From: Sitta carolinensis
Lineage: Eukaryota; Chordata; Aves; Passeriformes; Sittidae
Assembly (NCBI GenBank): GCA_032173965.1
Contig: CM063294.1
Location: forward strand, 2,526,452 to 2,590,451
Length of the DNA: 64,000 nucleotides
Direction: 5' to 3'
Shown here: positions 1 through 9,165 of the stretch, piece after piece
Numbering within the stretch: position 1 is the first letter of the stretch
Layout of the letters: the number at the start of each line of letters is the position of its first letter
Made by a program: the position numbers and the translations under genes
Notes under the pieces: generated by a model
Told to the model about the DNA's origin: nothing
Seen by the model: the letters and a program-made list of their open reading frames with translations, nothing else
Databases searched by the model: none

Positions 1-539
1 TTTTTTTGTAAATCCAGAGAGAAATGCTCGCTGGGGCTGAGTGTGTAGGAGAGCTGCGCGTTCGCTCCGATATCCGCATCCAACGCGCCCTCCAGCGGGA
101 AACGGAATCCAGGAGGGGAATTCTCCGATAAACTGAGGTTTCTGCGGACGGCGGGGAAGACGGGGGCATTGTCGTTGATGTCGGTGACCTCCAGCTCCAC
201 ATGGAAGACGCGCAGCGGCCGCTCCAGCAGCACCTCCAGGCGCAGCGCGCACGGCGCGCTCTTGCCGCACAGCTCCTCCCGGTCGAGCCGCGAGCTCAGC
301 AGCAGCGCGCCGCTCGCCCCGCTCACCTCCACGCTCGCCCGCCGGCCCTGCGCCACCAGCCGCAGCCGCCGCGCCTCCGCCTCGCCCGCCTCCAGGCCCA
401 GGTCCTGCGCCAGACGGCCCACCACCGTGCCGGCCTTGCCTTCCTCCGCCACCGAGTACCGCACCTGCCCGCCCGACAGCGCCCAGGCCGCCTGCAGCAC
501 CAGCACCCGCAGCACCGCCGCACCACAACGCTCGCCCAT
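1..539 (-). CDS. PCDHA: Protocadherin alpha variable exon, unit 1 (5' part only)
   Basis: The N-terminal part of a clustered protocadherin, a type I neuronal membrane protein that gives homophilic cell-cell recognition. The ATG at 539-537 has a strong context (G at -3 and +4) and opens a signal peptide, [16 protein letters not shown] and onward to about residue 24. EC1 follows with the C-x5-C loop (ELCGKSAPC) and ends in DINDNAP. EC2 starts and runs off the left edge of the window. The frame is open throughout the visible part. This copy differs from most others at the EC1/EC2 junction ([14 protein letters not shown]), a version shared with unit 8, and has ALDADIG where the others have ASDADIG. 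The rest of the exon and the constant exons are outside the window. The alpha assignment rests on the other, complete copies. Confidence 0.88.
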   Translation of the reverse strand, partial: MGERCGAAVLRVLVLQAAWALSGGQVRYSVAEEGKAGTVVGRLAQDLGLEAGEAEARRLRLVAQGRRASVEVSGASGALLLSSRLDREELCGKSAPCALRLEVLLERPLRVFHVELEVTDINDNAPVFPAVRRNLSLSENSPPGFRFPLEGALDADIGANAQLSYTLSPSEHFSLDLQK

Positions 540-1640
540 CGCCGCCGCCGCTGTGCCTGTGGCTGCCGGCCCCGCCACGGGCCCCGCACGGCTCCCGCCG
601 CCGCCCGCACGCACCGCCTGTGCTGGCCGGCCCGCGCCGCCCCCCCGCGCTCACAGCCGGGCTCTCCGCCGCACCGGGGCGGAGCCGCACACACGCCCTG
701 CCTGAGCCTGCAGCGACACCGTGCGCTGCTCCGCCGCCGAGCACGCTCACACACACACACCGCGCCGCCGAGCCGCCCATCGCTCTCTCCTCTCTCGTGT
801 CTTGCTCCTCTTCTCGTGTTTTTCTTCAAGGTTTTATTTGGGGTTTTTTCATCTCTTGTTGTTTGCTTGCAAATATACCTTTCCTTCCTCCGTCTTCTTT
901 TTCTTTCGCTTTCTTTTCTCTGTATTCCGTCTTTCACCGTATATCTGTTTTCCCTTTCCATTTTTTAATCCGTTCTTTATAATATCCTTCGTCCGTGCCT
1001 TTCCTTTTCTCTTCGCCCTTTTACCTTTTCTTTCCTTATATTTCACGACCGTTGCCTTCTGTTTTCATCATTCTCTTTTACCCGCATCCAGTTCTCCACT
1101 CTCCCGAGGTGCTGCCGTGCAATCCCTGCAGCAGGACACGGGCCATCAGCGCCGGCGGTGCTCTAACCACGGCAAAGGCTGTTAGGGAACTACCTCGTTC
1201 TTCATCTACAGGTACAGTCCGTGCATGCTGTTCAGCTCCTTTTCGTTTTTTCTTTCTTTGTAATCTTCAGTCCTTTCTTCATTACATCCTTCTGTCATTA
1301 ATTTCTAGCATGTTTCTACCTTGTTTCTTTCCCTTCTTCAATTTCGTTCTTTCTGTCCATTCTGCCCTCCTCCCTTCCTGTGTAAAATGTCAGTGACACG
1401 CTGGTGATCTCTTTTCCAGTTTCTCCCTTTCTCACTCTTTGTTCAGTCTATTGCTTTTTTTTATTCTTTGCTTCTTTTCCTTGACTGCATTGCTTCTTCC
1501 TTCTCTTCTTTATTCTCTTCTTTCTTCTCATCTTCTCTTCCTTGTTTTGTCCCTTCTCTGCTTTTATCTTTGCCTTTCCTCTGTTTCCTTACGCAACTTG
1601 TTTTCTACACGATTGTATCACCTTCACCAAGGAGCGCAGA
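540..1640 (-). other. Unit 1 GC-rich leader and purine-rich flank
   Basis: From 540 to about 775 lies a very GC- and CpG-rich leader almost identical in all eight units, with a G7 run on the coding strand and a (CA)6-7 run at 748-760. From about 780 to 1094, and again from 1213 to 1640, the plus strand is nearly all C and T, so the coding strand is purine-rich. The conserved element described separately interrupts this tract. No gene is seen. Confidence 0.7.
1095..1212 (-). promoter_or_regulatory. Candidate protocadherin promoter element, unit 1
   Basis: A mixed-composition island inside the purine-rich flank, about 560 bp before the ATG. It contains CATCAGCGCC, GGTGCTCTAACC and TTAGGGAAC on the plus strand, and all three recur in order in the other units. 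The minus-strand reading of the first block contains GGCGCTGAT, which resembles the CGCT core of the conserved sequence element known upstream of mammalian clustered protocadherin exons. Function is inferred from position and conservation. Confidence 0.55.
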
Positions 1641-2335
1641 ATGAAAGCAAGAGCTCTCATTCCTCTTCCCCACTATCCTCCCTCTGTCCAGAAGAGGAAC
1701 AACTGTCCTGCTTTCCAGTCTGTTCCAGACAGACCGAGGGCTCCTTCACCTCCCCTTCAGCAAAAAGACCACCCTCTTAGCCCCTTTCCTCTCAAGGAAG
1801 AGAATTCAGCACACTCTGAAATACAAGCCCAAGACCCAGGTACTTCCATATCTGTGCAAAAAGATCCCAAAAATCCAAATCAACCCAGGACATTCTTCCA
1901 GTCGGGAACTTACAGCCATTGGAGCACAGTACACCAATCTGCCACGAGGGCTGAGAAAGCAGGGGAACACCACAGCTCCTGAATGCTCTCAGTATCTCAA
2001 TGAAGATCCATTTTTCTGGCCTCATTTATCACATCCATGGTGAAAGCCAAGCTCTTCCTCTCCTTCCAGGCTGACATGCTCTGCCAGAACAACACAACAC
2101 CATATCCAGGGGCATTAGTCCCAATGGAATCTCTATCACGTGGCAGCTCGCTGTACCCTGCAAAAGCTGCACAGTAACACCGTGGTGTTTTCCTGGAGAA
2201 TATCCCCTCAGCTCCCAACACATCCACTCTGAAAACCATGTAAGGGTCCCCCCTCCATCCGTGCTTGCTGTCACTAATTCACACTGTGCCTGCAAGCAGG
2301 TGGAACAGAATAAGCAGTGGTGCTTTGCTGCTCCA

Positions 2336-2400
2336 ATCATAGAATATCTCATATAGCATGGGACCCGTAAGGATCAACAAGCCTAACTCTCAATCCAGGC
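2336..2400 (-). mobile_element. CR1-like LINE 3'-end fragment
   Basis: The plus strand reads ATCATAGAATATC, then GGGACCCGTAAGGATCAACA and AGCCTAACTC. This resembles the reverse complement of the conserved 3' end of avian CR1 retroposons. Only the tail is visible, with no coding part. A copy lies at about 30082-30146 because the host block is duplicated. The match is from memory of the consensus and is old and diverged. Confidence 0.5.
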
Positions 2401-4873
2401 AATATTTGGTCATTCCAATATGAAGAGTCTGAGACTCAACAGAAACAAAAGTACAGCTCTCTCACACACTCATCTTATTTAGCTAGAAGGGATGTACCCG
2501 CAGCATCACTGTTTGATTCTTCAGAATGGAAATGTTTGCAGGGAAAGGGAAAAGGTGAATTATTATGGGGGTTTTTTTCCCCCTAGTTTTAGCAGAGATT
2601 TCCGGGGAAGATGGATATGGAAAAATAACCCACCTTCTTCAAAAGCCTTGAAACCACTGGGCAGAGCAGAGGGGAAGCAGAAGGAACACTGGAAAGCTAT
2701 GGATGTGTTGTCTCAACCACAGCCTCAGCTCAGAAGACCAGAAAAAGCAACCCCTACACTGACTGCAAATTGCCAGAAAATCAACCAAGGTCTGCCAAAA
2801 TTCATCAGTCTGCATTTCACCATCTGTTACCAAGACATTCCCAATGGAAGAGAAACAAAAAAGAGAAACAGGCATTTTGGGGATGAGAAGAAAAACCAAA
2901 GGATCGCACTCCACTAGATTTAAACACGAAGTTTGCCAGTTTCTTGAAGGGCACTCAATCCACTCCCAAGCAAGACTAAGCAGGGAGTTAACCAAGGAGA
3001 AGTTCACAGAAGTCTGGCCAAACATGATCAAAGTGTGGAAAAGCTTCTATTTCGCCAGCACTGCTTCCATCAAAAGCAAGTGATCCAAGCTGAGTATGAC
3101 AGATGCCTTACATCTAACAGGAAGAGCGTGGAGAACACCAAGGATATGCAGGACTCCTGAGAGGATCCCAGGAAAGCAACCCTGTGTGTCCTGGGCTTTT
3201 ACTCGAGGTATTCTACTTCCATATTCTATCCCTTGTCCTGGGAAATGGCCTCTCCACTGATAAGCAGATATTCTCCTGTTCTTCCCCAATAACACAGTCC
3301 ATGTTCAACACAATTTCCTCGGGGAAGAAACTTCCCCACTCCAAGTCACCCTCCTCTCGATGGCTGTCTCAAGGCCTTCTCCACGACACTTATAGGACCA
3401 CAGCAACAGTACACAAACACAGTGCCACCATGACAGACCAGCAATCAAAACTCATTTCGAGCACAACCCAGGCCTTCAGCTCCCCTCACAACTGCCACAA
3501 ACAACTTATGAAATGAAAGTGGTGCAAAGAAATGGTGCAAACTCCCACAGCATTTGGCAGGCTCTTCCCAGCTGTGTGAATTACACTATGATTGCTTTGT
3601 GCTTTTTTCAGCGATCTCAGGGAGAAACAGCATGGAGCTCCACATTAGAATTCATAAAGATCCTGTGATCTGTGCTGTCACAGCTGTGATCCCAGTCTAC
3701 ACAGACTTTACTGGAAGTGTCACATCAAATGCTAAAGTGCCAGTGCACTCCAGATATCAACTGTGTGGATATCCCCATAGAAACATGGATAATATTTCTA
3801 CAATGTAATGCCAGAGCTGGGCTGCTCTGGAGGGTCTGATGTACAGATACACATTTCAGAGTCAACTGCATCAAGGGGAGGTGACACTGCTACACTGCAG
3901 GTTGATTCTGCAAGTGCACAAGCAGGGTAACAAGCACACAGAGATTACCCCCACCTTCTCATCACATCTCATCACTAATCCCATCCAAGAGAAGCAAGGA
4001 ACCATTACAGCAAAGTCTATGCATGTGGAAGTGACTATGTGTGCCCAGTACAGCAGGCTGAAACATGAGCCTCCCACAACTCCTTCCTCAAAATGAGCAG
4101 GCAAAGGTTCATCAGACAACATTCAACATTCTGCATAGCATCCCCTCTTACACATTTCCTGTGGCAACCACTCAGTAGCACAAGGGACTGTCTCAGGCAG
4201 AAGAATTCATAAGGTCATAGAGTACTTTTGGCATTTCAGAACCATGTAAATATCTGAAGATCCATAAAACCTGCCAATGAAGATGTCTTGGACCCTGGAG
4301 ATCATCCTGTGAAAGAACACCCTGTGTTCATCCTGCTTCATTCCTCTGGGTATCCTGGGACATGTATTCTAAGGCAAACACATGAACTCTACTTCTTGTC
4401 TCATGTCATGGCCCACGCTTTCCCCGAGGATCTCCAGTTCCCACAGACACATCTTCCCACTGCTCCAGGTCACCCTTGACACCAGGAAATGGTCAGGCCC
4501 TACCCAGTATCACAGGACACAGATTCACTTCCCACCTCAAGGCCAGTTTAAAGTTGACTTCTCCTCCTCAGCAATGACAATACCAGGAAACACTGACAGA
4601 CAGGATAATGTACAAGGTAGAGAGCACGCTCTCTGCAGTTGACCCATCCTGTTTTGCAGTGCTGTAACTATCTCAGAAGAAAACATGACCTGGTAACAAT
4701 ATTCTTCCCAAAGGGGATGTCAGGACATCTCTAAATGGGAAAGGCACTGATGTCATGCTCTGAGAGAGAAACCAAAATCGTGGGGACCGTACGAGTGTAA
4801 CATGTGAATCTGACTGTCTCCAGGAATGTTATTGGAGATTTGGTGGGCAACGTCAGGGCTTCGGGGTTGATAT

Positions 4874-4930
4874 ATCTTTTTTTCTTTTTCTTTGATTTTT
4901 TTGATTGTTTTTTTGTTGTTGTTGTTGCAG
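4874..4930 (+). repeat. T-rich/(GTT)n microsatellite
   Basis: A run of T tracts broken by single C or GA, ending in (GTT)4 and GCAG. The same run occurs at 32619-32672 in the duplicate block. Confidence 0.8.
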
Positions 4931-5752
4931 AGAGAAATACTGCCCCCGGGCTTTTGAAGCAATGTGGCTATCAATACAAATTTGGAAAGAGCAAAACTAG
5001 CCAGTGTATTCCATGACACTTCTATGAATTGAAACGCAAACCCACAACTTGGCGGTCAGAGCAGCAGGAAGAGAAACAACTTTTCCCTTTGTAAAATATA
5101 CTTCAGGTCACACTCCACTGCCTGAACCCATAGGTTATTAAGAAAAGCAAGAAGATACCTCGGAAAAGAACATGGAAAAGCTCTATATGGCATTTATTGC
5201 ATTCGTAATGACTCTAATGGAGGAACCAACTAGAGAAGAATTTCCATTGGAGCCCAAATAGCTACACTGCATCACATCTCTTGCAGAAGCAAATGTAAGA
5301 AAAGAGGTTTTGGTAACAATCCAAAATAAAACAGGACGGTATCAGTGGACAAAGGCAATAAGGCAGGGAGGAGAGTCAGAACCACGTCTCCTGCACGCCT
5401 TCAGCGAGCTCGGCTGGAAATGCTACACTCACAAGTAGGCAAGATTGTTTCCAAAGCTGACACCTTGGGGCACCTCTCATCGCAATCGGCAGTGATTTCA
5501 TTCTAGGACACAACAGTTTACACCCAGAAGAACAAATTGCACCTGCGGACCATAAATGCTCCGGGATGCCGCAATAATTCTATATTCGCCCGAAGGGCAG
5601 ATGCAAAGGTGCCGTTAATACCGTTAAGCAACCGACAAGCACTCATCGCTCTCGGGCCGTGTGAAGGGAGACTGAACTACCACAGAACCTGCACAGCGGA
5701 AGGGAAGAAGTGTTGGGTACGGGTGAGAGAAGAGCAAAGCATTGCCACTGAC

Positions 5753-8226
5753 CGTGCCGAGGAGAGCGGAGGGCTCCGGCTGCGAGTCCTTGGGCGCGGC
5801 GTTGGGCGGCGGCGGAGGGAAGTTGGGGCTGAACACCATGAGGTCGCTCTTGGCCGCGCCGTCGGCCACGCACAGGCTGCGGCTGTGGCGCTGCGAGTAC
5901 GACCAGCTGCCCACTTCGCTGGCGCACACGAGCGTCGTGGGCCCGGGCCCCGAGAGCACGGCCGCCCGCGGCGCCCAGCGCGACGCCCCGTACAGCACCA
6001 GGGCCAGCAGGAAGAGGCTCGACACGGCGCAGATGGCCACCACCAGCCACACGTTGGTCGCCGCGCTCGCCGCCGCCGCGCCCAGCTCCGCGCCCAGCGA
6101 CGACGAAGACGACGAAGACGAGGAGGCCGCGGAGGATCCCTTGGCCGCGGCCAGCGCCGCCTCGGCCGCCTCGACGAGCGACACGCTGAGCGTGGCCGTG
6201 GCCGAGCGCGCCGGCTCGCCGTGGTCGCGCACGACGATGAGCAGCGTGTGGCGAGCGCCGTCGGCCTCGTCGAGCGGCCGCGCCGTGCTCACCTCGCCGC
6301 TGTAGAGCCCCACGCGGAAGGGGCCCTTGGCCCGCGGCTCCCACAGCTCGTAGCGCAGCCACGCGTTGTAGCCCGAGTCGGCGTCCACGGCGCGGATCTT
6401 GGCCACCACCTGCCCCGCCGGCGCCCCCCACGCCGCCCACGCCCACAGCGTGGCGCCCGAGCCCGAGCCCGAGCCCGCCTCGGCCGCCGCCACGGCGCCC
6501 GCCTCCGGCGCCGAGCCCGCGGCCGGCAGCAGCGCCGGCGCGTTGTCGTTCTCGTCCAGCACGAAGAGCTGCACCGTGGCGTTGCCGCACAGCGGCGGCT
6601 GCCCCGCGTCCACGGCGCGCACCTCGAACTGCAGCACCTGCAGCTCCTCGTAGTCCAGCGCCTGCAGCGCCCACACGCGACCGCTCTCCGCGTCCACCGA
6701 CACGTAGCTCGACGCCGAGCGCCACCCGCCGCCGCCGCCCGCGCGCCGCCCTCCCACACCGAGTAGCTGACGCGCCCGTTGCCCGCCTCGTCCGGGTCCC
6801 GCGCCCACAGCCGCGCCAGCTCCGCGCCCGCCGCGTTGTTCTCCCGCGCCAGCACCGTGTACACGGCCTGCGCGAACGCCGGCGCGTTGTCGTTCACGTC
6901 CGACACCGGCACCCGCAGCCCGCGCCTCGCAAGCAGCGCCGGCGCCCCGCCGTCCTCCGCACGCACCTCCACCTCGTACTCCGACACCCGCTCCCGGTCC
7001 AGCGCCTCGCGCAGCACCAGCGAGTACGAGCCCGAGAACGTCGCCTCCAGAGCGAACGGCGACGCCGGCACCACCCAGCACCGCACCAGCCCGTTCGACC
7101 CCGAGTCCCGGTCCGACACGCTCAGCACGCCCACCACCGTCCCCACCGACGCGTCCTCCGGCACCGGCACCGACAGCGACGTCACCCACACCTCGGGCGC
7201 GTTATCGTTCACGTCCAGCACCTCCACCACCACCTTGCAGTGACCCGACAGCGGGGGGTTTCCTTGATCTGTAGCATCCACTTGCAGCCGATAGACACTA
7301 ACATCCTCAAAGTCTAAATCATTCTTGAGACGAATTTCTCCACTCATTTTGTCAATTCCAAAAACGTCTCCTCCATCCTGTGGGGACAGGATCTGAAGAG
7401 AATAGGAGATAATACTGTTCGACCCCTTATCCAGATCCGAAGCATTAAGACTGATCACTAAAGTGCCGCGTTCTGCATTTTCAGGCAGCTGCACTTTATA
7501 CACCGACTGATTAAAGTGGGGCGCGTTGTCATTCGCATCCAGCACTGTGATCTCCAGCTCCATGGTGCCCGTCAGGGACGGCCGGCCCCCGTCAGTCGCC
7601 GTGAGCACCAACCGGTGCACAGGAATCGTCTCCCGATCCAGTGGCTTCCTGAGCACCAGGAACAAGGACTCACCATCCTCCTCGGTTTTTTGTAAATCCA
7701 GAGAGAAATGTTCGCTGGGGCTGAGTGTGTAGGAGAGCTGCGCGTTCGCTCCGATATCCGCATCCGACGCGCCCTCCAGCGGGAAACGAGACCCCGGCAG
7801 GGTGGCCAGTTCCGCGATGCTGAGATTTTTGCGTGCGGCGGGGAAGACGGGGGCATTGTCGTTGATGTCGGTGACCTCCAGCTCCACATGGAAGACGCGC
7901 AGCGGCCGCTCCAGCAGCACCTCCAGGCGTAGCGCGCACGGCGCGCTCTTGCCGCACAGCTCCTCCCGGTCGAGCCGCGAGCTCAGCAGCAGCGCGCCGC
8001 TCGCCCCGCTCACCTCCACGCTCGCCCGCCGGCCCTGCGCCACCAGCCGCAGCCGCCGCGCCTCCGCCTCGCCCGCCTCCAGGCCCAGGTCCTGCGCCAG
8101 ACGGCCCACCACCGTGCCGGCCTTGCCTTCCTCCGCCACCGAGTACCGCACCTGCCCGCCCGACAGCGCCCAGGCCGCCTGCAGCACCAGCACCCGCAGC
8201 ACCGCCGCACCACAACGCTCGCCCAT
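5753..8226 (-). CDS. PCDHA: Protocadherin alpha variable exon, unit 2 (one frameshift)
   Basis: Complete variable exon: signal peptide, six cadherin repeats, a transmembrane helix ([20 protein letters not shown]) and a short tail with VGSWSYSQ and KSDLMVFSP. It starts at the ATG 8226-8224 and should end at the donor CACG|GTCAGT (intron begins at 5752). The EC2/EC3 part is distinctive: [31 protein letters not shown] and [14 protein letters not shown] 2-bp excess (an extra GC within a GC repeat at about 6741-6746) breaks the frame in EC5; beyond it the remaining exon is open in the other frame. Corrected, the exon would have 824 codons. The lesion sits in simple sequence, so error or recent mutation are both possible. 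Confidence 0.85.
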
Positions 8227-9165
8227 CGCCGCCGCCGCTGTGCCTGTGGCTGCCGGCCCCGCCACGGGCCCCGCACGGCTCCCGCCGCCGCCCGCACGCA
8301 CCGCCTGTGCTGGCCGGCCCGCGCCGCCCCCCCGCGCTCACAGCCGGGCTCTCCGCCGCACCGGGGCGGAGCCGCACACACGCCCTGCCTGAGCCTGCAG
8401 CGACACCGTGCGCTGCTCCGCCGCCGAGCACGCTCAGACACCGCGCCGCCGAGCAGCCATGGCCATTTCCTCTGACTTTCCGTATTTCGGAGATCCTCAT
8501 TCTTTTACCTCTTTTTCCTCATCACTCTTAAATAGTTCTTACTTTCTTTCTTCTTCTTTCTCGTCTGAATTTCCTTCCATATATTTCTTTTTTCATTCAA
8601 TGTTCTCCATTGGATACCTCTATTTCCATTCTGTTTTCTGCTTCTCTCCGGCTCTGTACTCTGTCCTCTTTTATAATTCTCTGTCTTTTCCATATTCCCT
8701 TCCCCTTCTGTCTCCATCTTTTTCTCATCTTTACCCCCGCTGGCAGGTCTCCAGTCGCCTCGGGCACCCCTTCTGAGACCATCAAAGCCGGAGTGATCAG
8801 CGCTAATTACGGAGCATCGGTTGCAGAACGCGCCGCTCTCACCAGGGCTGAAGCTTTTAGGGACCAGGTCCTTTCTGCGTCAGAGAAAACTCGGTGCGTG
8901 CTGCTCCTTTGGAGTGTCTTCTGTTCTTGCTTGTTTGCTTGGTTACTTGGTTCGGACTTGCATGGATTCCTTCCTTTCTTTTTAATCTTCTTTATCTCCG
9001 TATGCTATTCTCTTGACTTCTGTCATTTTCTTTCTTTTATTTTTTCTTGTTCTCCTTCCCTATATCTTCTCTTTCCTGCTCTTTTTCTTCACTTCCTCTT
9101 CCATTTCCACTTCCAGCCTTGTTTCTCTATTCTTATTTTCTACCTGTGCCAAATGACTTGCCAAA
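8227..9165 (-). other. Unit 2 GC-rich leader and purine-rich flank
   Basis: The leader to about 8440 matches unit 1 but lacks the CA run, reading CAGACACCGCG there. Pyrimidine-rich plus-strand sequence follows at about 8465-8740 and 8900-9165. The tract sequence is not alignable with unit 1 by eye; only its base bias is kept. Confidence 0.65.
8742..8895 (-). promoter_or_regulatory. Candidate protocadherin promoter element, unit 2
   Basis: Island about 520 bp before the ATG with GATCAGCGCTAATTACGG, CGCTCTCACCAGGG and TTTTAGGGACCAGG on the plus strand. Flanks differ from the other units, so the shared blocks stand out. CTCACCAGGG could belong to a CTCF-type site, but this is inference. Confidence 0.55.

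Larger units (their letters stand above)
1641..5752. other. Intergenic block between units 1 and 2
   Basis: No convincing gene; reading frames are short and lack family features. Nearly the whole stretch recurs almost base for base at about 29391-33496, so it is part of a segmental duplication. It holds a CR1-like fragment and a T/GTT-rich microsatellite, listed separately. Its last few hundred bases are the intron immediately after the unit 2 splice donor. Confidence 0.75.

Noticed and set aside
4210..4310. A second CR1-like fragment (AAGGTCATAGAGTAC)
   Set aside because: Only a few bases resemble the CR1 end, and the downstream signature is missing.
8227..8301. N-terminal extension of the protocadherin exons from an upstream GTG
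   Set aside because: There is no ATG. The ATG 25 codons later has a strong context and is followed at once by a good signal peptide.
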